Part shown: positions 35,297 to 43,798 of the stretch, one piece after another
Position numbering within the stretch: position 1 is the stretch's first letter
How the letters are laid out: the number at the start of each line of letters is the position of its first letter
Assembly: GCA_029881995.1 (NCBI GenBank)
Contig: JAOULO010000026.1
Location: 1 to 46,257, forward strand
Direction: 5' to 3'
Origin: Gammaproteobacteria bacterium
Lineage (GTDB): Bacteria; Pseudomonadota; Gammaproteobacteria; UBA6429; Thiohalophilaceae
Length of the DNA: 46,257 bases
Translations under genes and position numbers: made by a program
The notes under the pieces: generated by a model
Database searches by the model: none
Told to the model about the DNA's origin: nothing
Seen by the model: only the letters and a program-made list of their open reading frames with translations

Positions 35297-37315
35297 ATGT
35301 CCACTGGTTTGATGTTTGCTTTAATCGCCTCGCTGATTGCCATCGCTTACGGGATCGTCACGATCTCAGGGTTGATGAAAAAATCACCAGGCAACGACGA
35401 GATGCAGAGAATCTCATTGGCCATCCAGGAAGGAGCATCGGCCTATCTGAAACGTCAGTACATTACCATCGGTATCGTTGGTGTGGTGCTGACTGTATTA
35501 ATTGCTATTTTCCTGCATATGGAAACGGCTGTTGGTTTTGCCATCGGTGCCGTTTTCTCTGGCCTGGCTGGTTTTATCGGTATGCACGTTTCCGTGCGTT
35601 CCAATGCCCGTACCGCTGAAGCGGCACGCTCAGGCCTGAACGCTGGTCTGCAGCTTGCCTTCAAGGGCGGCGCCATCACCGGTATGCTGGTGGTTGGCCT
35701 CGGTTTGCTGGGTGTTGCAGGTTACTACATGATCCTCACCAAGATGGGATCATCTGACCCATTGCATGCCCTGGTTGGCCTGGCCTTCGGTGGTTCGCTG
35801 ATTTCTATCTTCGCCCGACTGGGTGGTGGTATTTTCACCAAGGGTGCGGACGTTGGTGCGGACATTGTGGGTAAGGTAGAAGCTGGTATCCCGGAAGATG
35901 ACCCCCGTAACCCTGCTGTTATCGCTGATAACGTAGGTGACAACGTAGGTGACTGCGCCGGTATGGCCGCTGACCTGTTTGAAACCTATGCCGTGACTAT
36001 CGTAGCAACAATGCTGCTAGGTGGTCTGCTGATGAAAGGTATGGGTGAAACAGCCATTATTTATCCGCTGGCCCTGGGTGGTGCGTCTATTATCGCCTCT
36101 ATCGTCGGTACCTTCTTCGTATCGATTAAAGAAGGTGGCAAGATCATGAGCGCCCTGTACCGCGGTGCGATTGTTTCCGCTGTGCTGTCTGGTATTGCTT
36201 TCTACTTCATCACCGATGCGATGATGGGTGACAACGGTACTTACTCCACTATGCAGCTGTTTGGTGCCTCCCTGGTCGGTCTGGTCCTGACCGTGGCCAT
36301 GGTAGTGATTACTGAATACTACACTGCGACAGAATATGCGCCCGTGCGTCATATTGCCGAAGCCTCAACTACGGGTGACGGTACTAACGTGATTGCCGGT
36401 CTGGGTGTCTCTATGAAGTCCACTGCGTTGCCAGTACTGGCGGTATGTGCTTCTATCTGGGTTTCCCATGAAATGGCTGGTCTGTACGGTATCGCCATTG
36501 CTGCGACTTCCATGCTGTCCATGACAGGTATTATCGTGGCCCTTGACGCCTACGGTCCGATCACTGATAACGCCGGTGGTATTGCCGAAATGGCGGAACT
36601 ACCCGAAAGTGTCCGTGAAACCACAGATGCTCTGGATGCGGTAGGTAATACTACCAAGGCTGTTACCAAGGGTTACGCCATCGGTTCTGCCGGTCTGGCC
36701 ACCCTGGTACTGTTTGCGGATTACACCACATCGCTGGCCCAGCACAATGGCGGTCAGGCTATCGCTTTCGACCTTTCCAACCACATGGTCATCATCGGTC
36801 TATTTATCGGTGGTCTGGTACCTTACCTGTTTGGTGCCATGGCGATGGAAGCGGTAGGTCGTGCAGCCGGTGGTATCGTGAACGAAGTACGTCGTCAGTT
36901 TAAAGAGATGCCTGGCATTATGGATAAGACCCAGAAGCCTGATTACTCCAAGGCCGTTGATATGCTGACCATCGCGGCGATTAAGGAAATGATGATTCCT
37001 TCATTGCTGCCAGTAGCCGTACCTGTTGTTGTCGGTCTGACACTGGGTAAAGAAGCACTGGGTGGTGTACTGATTGGTACTATCGTAACCGGTCTGTTCG
37101 TCGCTATCTCAATGACCACCGGTGGTGGTGCCTGGGATAACGCCAAGAAGTACATCGAGGATGGCAACTACGGCGGTAAGGGTTCTGATGCCCACAAGGC
37201 CGCGGTAACCGGTGACACTGTAGGCGACCCCTACAAGGATACTGCCGGTCCTGCTATCAACCCACTGATCAAGATTATGAACATTGTGGCACTGCTTATG
37301 GTTCCACTGCTGTAA
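35297..37315 (+). CDS. hppA: Membrane-bound proton-translocating pyrophosphatase, K+-independent type
   Basis: 672 residues with many membrane helices. The PPi-binding motif [13 protein letters not shown] and the [27 protein letters not shown] segment are intact, as are further conserved acidic loops near the C-terminus. The sequence [10 protein letters not shown] has Lys and Thr at the two positions that separate K+-independent H+-PPases from K+-dependent ones (Ala there). It pumps protons using PPi. It has a strong ribosome site (AGGGAGAAG), an independent terminator, and codon use that looks more biased than its neighbours, suggesting high expression. Confidence 0.97.
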   Translation: MSTGLMFALIASLIAIAYGIVTISGLMKKSPGNDEMQRISLAIQEGASAYLKRQYITIGIVGVVLTVLIAIFLHMETAVGFAIGAVFSGLAGFIGMHVSVRSNARTAEAARSGLNAGLQLAFKGGAITGMLVVGLGLLGVAGYYMILTKMGSSDPLHALVGLAFGGSLISIFARLGGGIFTKGADVGADIVGKVEAGIPEDDPRNPAVIADNVGDNVGDCAGMAADLFETYAVTIVATMLLGGLLMKGMGETAIIYPLALGGASIIASIVGTFFVSIKEGGKIMSALYRGAIVSAVLSGIAFYFITDAMMGDNGTYSTMQLFGASLVGLVLTVAMVVITEYYTATEYAPVRHIAEASTTGDGTNVIAGLGVSMKSTALPVLAVCASIWVSHEMAGLYGIAIAATSMLSMTGIIVALDAYGPITDNAGGIAEMAELPESVRETTDALDAVGNTTKAVTKGYAIGSAGLATLVLFADYTTSLAQHNGGQAIAFDLSNHMVIIGLFIGGLVPYLFGAMAMEAVGRAAGGIVNEVRRQFKEMPGIMDKTQKPDYSKAVDMLTIAAIKEMMIPSLLPVAVPVVVGLTLGKEALGGVLIGTIVTGLFVAISMTTGGGAWDNAKKYIEDGNYGGKGSDAHKAAVTGDTVGDPYKDTAGPAINPLIKIMNIVALLMVPLL

Positions 37316-37342
37316 GATTCAAATCTGATTATTGATTGAAAA

Positions 37343-37374
37343 AACAGGCGTCCGAAAGGGCGCCTGTTTTTTTT
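37343..37374 (+). terminator. Rho-independent terminator after hppA
   Basis: AACAGGCGTCC-GAAA-GGGCGCCTGTT, a GNRA-type loop on an 11-base stem (one G-T pair), ends in eight T. It is about 28 bases after the hppA stop. Confidence 0.95.
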
Positions 37375-37633
37375 CGCCTTTTACTTTCTTATTGCGTTAC
37401 TTCAATTTTTCAAAATGAATTAAACCCTATTCTACGTTGTGGTGTCTCAGTAAGTGACAACAATAGATGACTGGTAATGCTCTTATTATTGTGAGGAAAT
37501 GTCAGATTTTAGTGATGGTTTACAAGGTAAATATTTCACAATTAGGAAAGAATTTTTTCACGGTGAAAAATTAGTCAGTTAGCTATATTTGAATCGAACT
37601 TACATTAACTGAATTAACCATGGGGGGTTAATT
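37375..37633. other. Leader region of the small exported protein gene
   Basis: No convincing gene. A 27-codon open frame (37499-37582) has its ribosome-like GAGGAA too close to the ATG. The region holds a near-perfect palindrome at 37554-37570, a TATATT at 37584-37589 that could be the -10 box, and GGGGGG before the ATG at 37634. Confidence 0.5.
37554..37570. promoter_or_regulatory. Operator-like palindrome TTTTTCACGGTGAAAAA
   Basis: Eight-base arms meet at a single central G. It overlaps where the -35 box should lie for a TATATT -10 at 37584-37589, 64 bases before the next gene's ATG. This is typical of a transcription-factor site; no T tract makes a terminator unlikely. Confidence 0.5.
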
Positions 37634-37972
37634 ATGAAAATACGGACATTTTACTGTGTCGCAATGGCACTATTGTTGATCCCGGTTACACAAACCAGTG
37701 CAGCCCAGAGCCTAAACGGTGAACCATCTTTCATGAACTGGCAGTTAAAACGCCTGTTTCGACCATCTGAACAACAGCTTCAGGCAGAACAGAACGGTTT
37801 TATCTTTATCTACGATGGTATCAAGAGTAATGATGTTGAAAAAGTGATGCAGGAACAGTTTCATCGCCTGGATAGCATGATGTTCACTGGTATCATTATT
37901 ACCAATGAAGATGGCGAGCCGGTTATCGATCCCAAAACGGGTCTTGCGATGAGAGAAGATGATGGCTGCTAA
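37634..37972 (+). CDS. Small exported protein of unknown function
   Basis: 112 residues with a clear signal peptide (VAMALLLIPVTQTSA-AQS) and a strong GGGGGG ribosome site. The mature part of about 88 residues contains IFIYDGIKSNDVEKVMQEQFHRLDSMMFTGIII, a helix-and-strand pattern, and ends in an acidic EDDGC with a single Cys at the terminus. No family was recognised. It is convergent with the second btuF-like gene. The terminal lone Cys is unusual and could link to another protein or a thiol. Confidence 0.7.
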   Translation: MKIRTFYCVAMALLLIPVTQTSAAQSLNGEPSFMNWQLKRLFRPSEQQLQAEQNGFIFIYDGIKSNDVEKVMQEQFHRLDSMMFTGIIITNEDGEPVIDPKTGLAMREDDGC

Positions 37973-38033
37973 ATAAACAGACGTTTGATTTAGGAAAGCT
38001 AGAATAATTGATTATCTATCTGGCAGTATGTTC

Positions 38034-38828
38034 CTAATACCAGGAGGCCTGTTTCTTATCGAGTTCCTTGAGACCTTTCAAAATGACTGGAGCAGGGTGG
38101 AGAAAGTTTTCTCCATCCAATAGAATAAATTTAACAGGAACATCAGGTATAACTAGTTTACATCTGGAACTTTTTTTTCGTTCAAAAATAAACAGTATAT
38201 CGGGTTTAAATGTGTTCAATAGGGATGTAATCCCTTCAATTTCATTTCCCGGTTTGAGATGACGAATTTTTTCGTGTGTCTCGACAAGAGTAAATCCAAT
38301 CTGTTGAAAAAGATCATACAGCCAGGTTCGCTTACCAAATGAATAAGGTGATCCACTGCAGGAGGAGAGTAATAGAGCACTCCTATTGTTTGCGTTTATG
38401 TTTTTGATCCGGGTTCTAAGCTCATTACTGAACTGGTGAATTTTGTGCTGTTTTTGAGTCTGATTTGTAATGTCTAAAATTAATTTTAAGTTTTGAATAA
38501 TCTCAGACATACTGTCAAAGCCATTGAGCCGATAAAACTGTACCCCTTCTGGTGTGGATTTGGCCATTTTTTCCTCAGTAATCCAGTTTGTGGTAAAGAT
38601 TATCTCGGCCATCAGGCTATCAATGGCCTGTTTATCAGGATCAAGAATCCCACCCGTTGTGGGTAGCTCTAATGTGTCATAACGACTCACACCAACAATG
38701 CAGTCTTCCAGTCCGAGCCACTGTAGAGTATATGTAATGTAGGGCGACTGGCTGATGATTCGTGGACAATCCTGAGCTTGGGCAGAGTTGCTTAGCCAGA
38801 GGAATATAGTGAGTAAAACATATCTCAT
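38034..38828 (-). CDS. Second BtuF-like periplasmic binding protein
   Basis: 264 residues with a signal peptide (LTIFLWLSNSAQA). The class III binding-protein fold is recognisable: CPRIISQSPYITYTLQWLGLEDCIVGVSRYD near the start and LLNTFKPDILFIF in the second half. It is shorter and diverged from the BtuF encoded at 31.6 kb. It is the last gene of the riboswitch operon, 3 bases after the adenosyltransferase stop. It may bind cobalamin, cobinamide or another corrinoid; ligand preference is inferred from position only. Confidence 0.83.
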   Translation of the reverse strand: MRYVLLTIFLWLSNSAQAQDCPRIISQSPYITYTLQWLGLEDCIVGVSRYDTLELPTTGGILDPDKQAIDSLMAEIIFTTNWITEEKMAKSTPEGVQFYRLNGFDSMSEIIQNLKLILDITNQTQKQHKIHQFSNELRTRIKNINANNRSALLLSSCSGSPYSFGKRTWLYDLFQQIGFTLVETHEKIRHLKPGNEIEGITSLLNTFKPDILFIFERKKSSRCKLVIPDVPVKFILLDGENFLHPAPVILKGLKELDKKQASWY

Positions 38829-38831
38829 AAT

Positions 38832-39392
38832 TTATGTTTTATCTTTAAAACGCGCTGGTTGCCATAGCACTTCTTCTCCATTTTCATGTCGAGCCAATAC
38901 ACGGGCAATAACAAACAACAGATCTGATAGTCGATTTAGGTAGGATAATGCTGGTGGGTTCACGGTGTCTTTTTTACTCAGAGAAAAAGTTCTGCGTTCA
39001 GCGCGACGGCAAACTGTTCGAGCAAGATGGCAATGGGATGTAGCAAGTCCTCCGGCCGGGAGAATAAACTCTTTCAAATAGGGTAGGTCTGCATTGTATT
39101 TATCAAGCGAGGTCTCAAGCCAGATGGTGCGCTCTGAGGTAATAATATTTCGATCCGGCATGACCAGTTCGCTACCCAGATCAAATAGGTCGTGCTGAAT
39201 TTCTAATAATAACTGGTAGATTTCATCTGGAATATCATAAGCCATAACAGTGCCTACTACACTGTTGAGTTCATCAACAGTACCAATGGCCTCAATTCGA
39301 ATATCATCCTTATCGAGTCGAGTGCCTCCACCGATACCAGTGGTACCTTTGTCACCTGTACGAGTGTATATCTTAGAAAGTCGATTGCCCAT
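38832..39392 (-). CDS. cobO: PduO-type ATP:cob(I)alamin adenosyltransferase
   Basis: 186 residues. The ATP site YTRTGDKGTTGIGGG is at the N-terminus, followed by IEAIGTVDELNSVVG and the RRAERR segment. These are PduO/Cob(I)yrinic acid a,c-diamide adenosyltransferase motifs, unlike the CobA P-loop type. It forms the Co-C bond of adenosylcobalamin. It is third in the operon, with 3-base gaps on either side. Confidence 0.95.
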   Translation of the reverse strand: MGNRLSKIYTRTGDKGTTGIGGGTRLDKDDIRIEAIGTVDELNSVVGTVMAYDIPDEIYQLLLEIQHDLFDLGSELVMPDRNIITSERTIWLETSLDKYNADLPYLKEFILPAGGLATSHCHLARTVCRRAERRTFSLSKKDTVNPPALSYLNRLSDLLFVIARVLARHENGEEVLWQPARFKDKT

Positions 39393-39395
39393 AAA

Positions 39396-39944
39396 TTATC
39401 CCTCCAACTGGTAGATAACGGGGATTTCCAATAACTGGCCATTTAGCTCACGAGATTTAACATCAAGTTGACCAATAAGATTAAGAGTGTTAAGTGCTGA
39501 ATTATCCAATATGTCATAGCCAGAGCTTTGTTTAATATGAAATTTATGAATGTTGCCCATACTATTAACTTCGAAACCAATAATAACTTTACCTTGCCAG
39601 CCCCGTTGTTGAGCAAGAGCAGGGTATGTGAAGTAATGTTGAATATTTTTTCGGAGTTGGCCTAGTAATTTAGCTTTGGCTACTTGATTGTTTTTTGATC
39701 TTGTTTCACTTGTGTTCTGTTGTTTTTTATTTTCTGCCGCCGCATTGTGCTGTAATTTGGAAATTGCTTGTATTTCTTTTTTTAGTTTGCTTTGTGGGTT
39801 TTTTATAATTTGAATCGCTATTTGGCTGTCATCTTGAATTGGAACATTTATAGAATAGGTCTGGCTTGATATAAGCCAGACCATATGGACAAGGAGGGAT
39901 AAAATAACAAATAACATCATCCTGTGATGAGCATGAAATTTCAT
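39396..39944 (-). CDS. tonB: TonB-family energy transducer
   Basis: 182 residues. A single N-terminal membrane helix (MMLFVILSLLVHMVWLIS) is followed by a Lys/Gln-rich periplasmic linker in place of the usual Pro-rich one, then a TonB C-terminal domain (YFTYPALAQQRGWQGKVIIGFEV, YQLEG). It lies 19 bases after btuB, so it is probably a dedicated TonB for that receptor. No exbB/exbD is in this window. Confidence 0.9.
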   Translation of the reverse strand: MKFHAHHRMMLFVILSLLVHMVWLISSQTYSINVPIQDDSQIAIQIIKNPQSKLKKEIQAISKLQHNAAAENKKQQNTSETRSKNNQVAKAKLLGQLRKNIQHYFTYPALAQQRGWQGKVIIGFEVNSMGNIHKFHIKQSSGYDILDNSALNTLNLIGQLDVKSRELNGQLLEIPVIYQLEG

Positions 39945-39963
39945 GATTTATCCCCGAATATTT

Positions 39964-41799
39964 TTATAAGCCTTGATATCGTATTGATAGCATGTAAGTA
40001 CGACCATAGGTGTTATAGTCCCCAGAAAAACTTGATGCTAGTACATACTCTCTATCTGTGAGATTTCCAATTTTAGCCTGAAGGTCAAGATTGTCAGAAA
40101 ATCTGTAGTGGTAAGCTAAATTAACAATTTCATATTTTGCAAGCTGAACACTTGCATTTCGATCATTTCTGCTGCTGAAGTAATTAAATTCGCCACGTAC
40201 ATTATGTCTGTTGAATGTTTTAGTAATGGCCAGGTTAAATTTTTCATGCGGCCGTCTGTCAAGTTGTCTTCCTGTTTTTATATTCTCAGCATCCGTTACA
40301 GTAAATGATGAATGAATATCCCAGTTTACAAGTTTAACTGTATATTGTAATTCGGCACCACGAATGATAACAGCATCGATATTTTCAGGTTGATATGTAT
40401 ATTCAGTTGCGCCTGTTTGTGTTGATTGCCACTCAATTAGATTATTAATTTTGGTGTAGAAGAAGCTAAGACTTGCATTCGTATTGTCGATGTTGTTCTT
40501 GAATTCCAGTTCAGTTGTTTTGCTTTCTTCTGGCCTTAAATTTGGGTTCCCTTCAGTAATATATGTGGTGCCAAAAAACGTGTCGGTCTGTGCAGGCCAG
40601 AACAGATCATTTACAGTTGGCGATTTGAATCCAGTGCCGTGAGATAAGACTGTTTTTGTATTGTTGGTTAAATTATGGCCCCATGCTAGATGCCAGGTAT
40701 CGTAATCACCGAAATAGTTGTGATTGTCGACTCTGCTAGAAAGTGAAAAGTTATTTGTGTCAGAAATATGGTACTGGAGTTGTGCGTACGCTGCCTTTGT
40801 TATGATTTTTTTATCAATTGTGCCACTGTTGTCTTTCGTAACGTCGTCTTCCCAATAATCAGCCCCTACGGTCAACAGGTTTTGACCAAAAGTGAAGTCA
40901 TTTTGCCATGCAGTACTTGTTCTTCTAGTTATGATATTAGAAGGAGTACTTGGGCTTTTGATTTTATTTCTATCTAAGGCACTTCCTAAAGTTAAGGATT
41001 GAGACCAGTTTCTGGTTGTTCTGTTCGTTAACTTAATACTGGTCACACCCTGTGTGAATTCACTATTACCAGTGTCAGGATCAAGTTGATTTTCACCACC
41101 AGAATAACTTGAATTAAAATTGAGTGATGTGTCCTTAGAGAATTGACCATTTAAGGACAAAGAAGCAAATTTATTCTCGTATCCACGACTATCAGGTTCC
41201 TTTTTTAGTACAGGTATACCATCTGTTTCATTTGCACCTAAGTTTAAGCTATAACGCCAGTTATTACCGCCACTAATACCCATACTGATGTCTTTTGTAT
41301 TATGACTACCACCACCGAGCTTGATATATGGCAAATGGTTTGCTCGAGTAAAAATTTGAATGACCCCACCAATTGCATCAGAGCCATAAAGGCTCGCTTT
41401 AGGGCCGCGAACAATTTCGATTTTTTCAATTGATTCTAGAGAGATATTTTCCCATGCATATCTTCCCAAAGTTGCTGATGCTGAACGGATTCCATTGATT
41501 AAGACCAAAGTGTGGTCACTCTCAGTACCTCGAAGGAAAATACTCGTGGCTTTACCAGTGCCTCCTGTACGACTAACATGGATTCCAGAAACATTAGACA
41601 ATATATCTATAATGTCTCTAGCCTGACTACGTTGAATATTTTCCTGAGTGATAACGGTGACTGATGCTAAGCTTTCGTTTGCAGTTTGTGCTGTACGAGT
41701 TGCTGTAACTACAACGGTATTTTGTTCTTCAGCATATGGGTTAGAAATACCACTGACAAGAATGGCACTACCAAGCAGGCCACTTAAAATTGTTTTCAT
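39964..41799 (-). CDS. btuB: TonB-dependent cobalamin receptor
   Basis: 611 residues with a signal peptide and a TonB box (NTVVVTATRT, residues 27-36). The plug domain has VSGIHVSRTGGTG, IFLRGTESDHTLVLINGIR and EKIEIVRGPKASLYGSDAIGGVI, all BtuB-like. The 22-strand barrel follows and ends in SIRYQGL, lacking a terminal Phe. It imports corrinoids across the outer membrane. It has a GAGGA ribosome site nine bases from the ATG, which the leader RNA can sequester, and is the first gene after the cobalamin riboswitch. Confidence 0.95.
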   Translation of the reverse strand: MKTILSGLLGSAILVSGISNPYAEEQNTVVVTATRTAQTANESLASVTVITQENIQRSQARDIIDILSNVSGIHVSRTGGTGKATSIFLRGTESDHTLVLINGIRSASATLGRYAWENISLESIEKIEIVRGPKASLYGSDAIGGVIQIFTRANHLPYIKLGGGSHNTKDISMGISGGNNWRYSLNLGANETDGIPVLKKEPDSRGYENKFASLSLNGQFSKDTSLNFNSSYSGGENQLDPDTGNSEFTQGVTSIKLTNRTTRNWSQSLTLGSALDRNKIKSPSTPSNIITRRTSTAWQNDFTFGQNLLTVGADYWEDDVTKDNSGTIDKKIITKAAYAQLQYHISDTNNFSLSSRVDNHNYFGDYDTWHLAWGHNLTNNTKTVLSHGTGFKSPTVNDLFWPAQTDTFFGTTYITEGNPNLRPEESKTTELEFKNNIDNTNASLSFFYTKINNLIEWQSTQTGATEYTYQPENIDAVIIRGAELQYTVKLVNWDIHSSFTVTDAENIKTGRQLDRRPHEKFNLAITKTFNRHNVRGEFNYFSSRNDRNASVQLAKYEIVNLAYHYRFSDNLDLQAKIGNLTDREYVLASSFSGDYNTYGRTYMLSIRYQGL

Positions 41800-41802
41800 A
41801 TA

Positions 41803-41903
41803 TTTTTTTCCTCAAAGATTACGCTCACCCGCGTGGGGTACCAACGTGCTACGGAGGAAAAAACGCAAGGAAGAGAATATCATCCCGACGGTCTCGCCCT
41901 CCG
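41803..41903 (-). promoter_or_regulatory. Riboswitch expression platform: competing helices over the btuB ribosome site
   Basis: In the RNA, UUUUUUCCUC (41854-41863) can pair over ten bases with GAGGAAAAAA (41804-41813), which holds the btuB ribosome site. The same CCUCCG (41852-41857) can pair instead with CGGAGG (41898-41903) directly downstream of the aptamer. The two helices exclude each other, the pattern of a translational on/off switch. Confidence 0.65.
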
Positions 41904-41918
41904 CGACACACCCGATCA

Positions 41919-42109
41919 ACTTCAGGCCGGTCTCCGGGCTTGTGAGTGGATTAATTCCTGCTGAACCGCCTTCCCATGCATAGCACAGTGGCTGATTGAT
42001 TCGGCTTTTCTCACTTACCGTTGCGGGGGCAGCGCCGGACTTCCCATGTGATGGGGCACCGGCTTCCCGTTTCATTTTGTGGGGGAATTCCCAACAAAAC
42101 ACCTGAAGT
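41919..42109 (-). ncRNA. Cobalamin (B12) riboswitch aptamer
   Basis: A 191-base element on the minus strand. P1 is ACTTCAGG (42102-42109) with CCTGAAGT (41919-41926). Inside are the conserved GGGAAGCCGGTG, CCGGCGCTGCCCCCGCAACGG and GTAAGTGAG core, then GCCACTG, GGGAAGGCG and the B12 box AGCCCGGAGACCGGCC just before P1. It should bind adenosylcobalamin (or another cobalamin) and repress the btuB-tonB-cobO-btuF-like operon when B12 is plentiful. Confidence 0.96.
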
Positions 42110-42334
42110 AAATTGCCGGGCCAGTCTAGGGGCTGGAGTGGGAGGAGTCAATTCACATAAGGAGATATCATGCTATTCTAATATTGATTTGCTCAAATAA
42201 TATACAGGGTGAAATTTTAGCAAATGTGATCTAGTAAAATATTGTGAACAGTGGCACACATATTGTATGTAGCAAAAGCATGGTCAACTAAAATACAGTA
42301 TATTTTATAGGAATAATCGCTAAGGATTGAAGGG

Positions 42335-43027
42335 ATGATGCGTCGAATCTTGGTTTTAAACAGTAAGGGTGGTTGTGGCAAGTCGACAATTGCGACAACC
42401 CTTGCCAGTCGGTATGCCTGTGATGGTTTTAACACTGCACTGATCGATTATGATCCCCAAGGCTCCAGTATGCGCTGGTTATCACAACGCAGTAAAAATC
42501 GGCCAGTAATTCACGGAGTCGATGCTCACAAAAATCTGGCCATGAATGTAACCAGTACCTGGGCATTACGCGTTCCGCCTCAAACCGAGCGTATTATCCT
42601 GGATGCCCCGGCAGGGGTTATGGGTCACAACATTCTCGATTACCTGCGGGTCATCGATACCATAATCATCCCCGTTCTTCCTTCTCCCATTGATATTCAT
42701 GCTACCGCCCGATTTATTGAAGACCTGTTACTTATAGGCAAGGTCAGGCAGACAGGTATTAATGTTGGTGTCGTTGCTAATCGAGTCAAAAAGAATACCA
42801 ATGTCTATGGCGCACTGGAACGTTTCCTGGCAACTTTAAAGCTCCCGTTAATTACTGAATTCAGAGATACGCAACACTACGTCAGGGCCTTTGGTCAGGG
42901 GATTGGTATTCATGAGATGTGGGACTACCGCGCCAGAGTCGATCAAAAAGACTGGTTACCTCTGTTCAATTGGCTGGAAAATGAAACAGTAGTCGAACAA
43001 CCCGCTGCCATTAAAAGGGTGGGTTGA
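42335..43027 (+). CDS. ParA/MinD-family ATPase
   Basis: 230 residues. A deviant Walker A is at the start (ILVLNSKGGCGKSTIATTLA), followed by ALIDYDPQGSSMRWL and the Walker B-like IILDAPAG, then IIPVLPSPIDIHAT. These are ParA features, without an attached DNA-binding domain. No parB gene is next to it, so it is probably an orphan positioning ATPase (for chemoreceptors, carboxysomes or other cargo) and not a chromosome partitioning pair. It is divergent from the riboswitch operon and its stop abuts the convergent btuD stop. Confidence 0.87.
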   Translation: MMRRILVLNSKGGCGKSTIATTLASRYACDGFNTALIDYDPQGSSMRWLSQRSKNRPVIHGVDAHKNLAMNVTSTWALRVPPQTERIILDAPAGVMGHNILDYLRVIDTIIIPVLPSPIDIHATARFIEDLLLIGKVRQTGINVGVVANRVKKNTNVYGALERFLATLKLPLITEFRDTQHYVRAFGQGIGIHEMWDYRARVDQKDWLPLFNWLENETVVEQPAAIKRVG

Positions 43028-43798
43028 TCAACCCGCCAGGTAAATTTCCTTATTATTACTCTTTATTAATGTCATTGGATAGCCGTACAAGCGGCTAAGA
43101 TTTTCCGCTGTTATGACATCTTCACATTTACCACTCAGGTAGTCTTTGTTCTCAAACATCAACAATGCATGATCGCAATATCGTGTAGCCAGATTGATAT
43201 CATGCATGATCATCAGCATGGCCTGTCTGTTCTGTTTGATTTGCTGTGAGAGGCTGGATAGAATTTTGTGTTGGTAACGCAGGTCCAGATGATTAGTGGG
43301 TTCATCAAGTAACAGGAGTGTTGTCTGCTGACAGAGCAGGGTAGCAATGGCGACTCGACGTCTTTCACCACCGGACAGGGTAAGTATGGATCGGTCTTCG
43401 AATCCCTGCATCTCGACAAAGGCCAGGGCATCTCGGGCAATTTTCAGGTCCTTCTCTGATTCCCATTGCCAGTTCTTAAGATGTGGGTGTCGACCACATA
43501 GAACCGTCTGCATCACAGTGCCGGGAAAGGCATCTTCATAGTCCTGTAATAACAGCCCCATAAAGCGGGCTAGTGCTCTGGGTGGAATGTTCTCAATCGT
43601 AGTGTTATTAATTTCAATTTGACCACTGACCGCAGGATGTAAACCTGCCAGGGTGTGTAACAGGGTTGTCTTGCCAACACCATTCATGCCCAGGATCGCC
43701 CAGCACTCACCAGATCCAATGTTCAGGTTTAAATCCTTACAGACAGCTTTGCAGCCAATTTCTACGGCCAGGTCTTTTGTGGTCAGTAAATTGGTCAT
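43028..43798 (-). CDS. btuD: Cobalamin ABC transporter ATPase
   Basis: 256 residues. Walker A GMNGVGKTT, the signature LSGGERRRVAIA, Walker B LLLLDEPTNHLD and the His switch MIMHDINLA are all complete. It belongs to the iron/B12 (FecE/BtuD) subfamily. It overlaps btuC by four bases (ATGA). The B12 assignment relies on the neighbouring btuF, btuB and cob genes; a heme or siderophore transporter is less likely. Confidence 0.88.
   Translation of the reverse strand: MTNLLTTKDLAVEIGCKAVCKDLNLNIGSGECWAILGMNGVGKTTLLHTLAGLHPAVSGQIEINNTTIENIPPRALARFMGLLLQDYEDAFPGTVMQTVLCGRHPHLKNWQWESEKDLKIARDALAFVEMQGFEDRSILTLSGGERRRVAIATLLCQQTTLLLLDEPTNHLDLRYQHKILSSLSQQIKQNRQAMLMIMHDINLATRYCDHALLMFENKDYLSGKCEDVITAENLSRLYGYPMTLIKSNNKEIYLAG

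Noticed and set aside
37499-37582. 27-codon open frame before the small exported protein gene
   Set aside because: GAGGAA is directly against the ATG, too close to work well, and the frame covers an operator-like palindrome.
42184-42196. TTGATTTGCTCAA resembling an FNR site upstream of the riboswitch
   Set aside because: The half-sites are one base too close (TTGA-N5-TCAA in place of N6).
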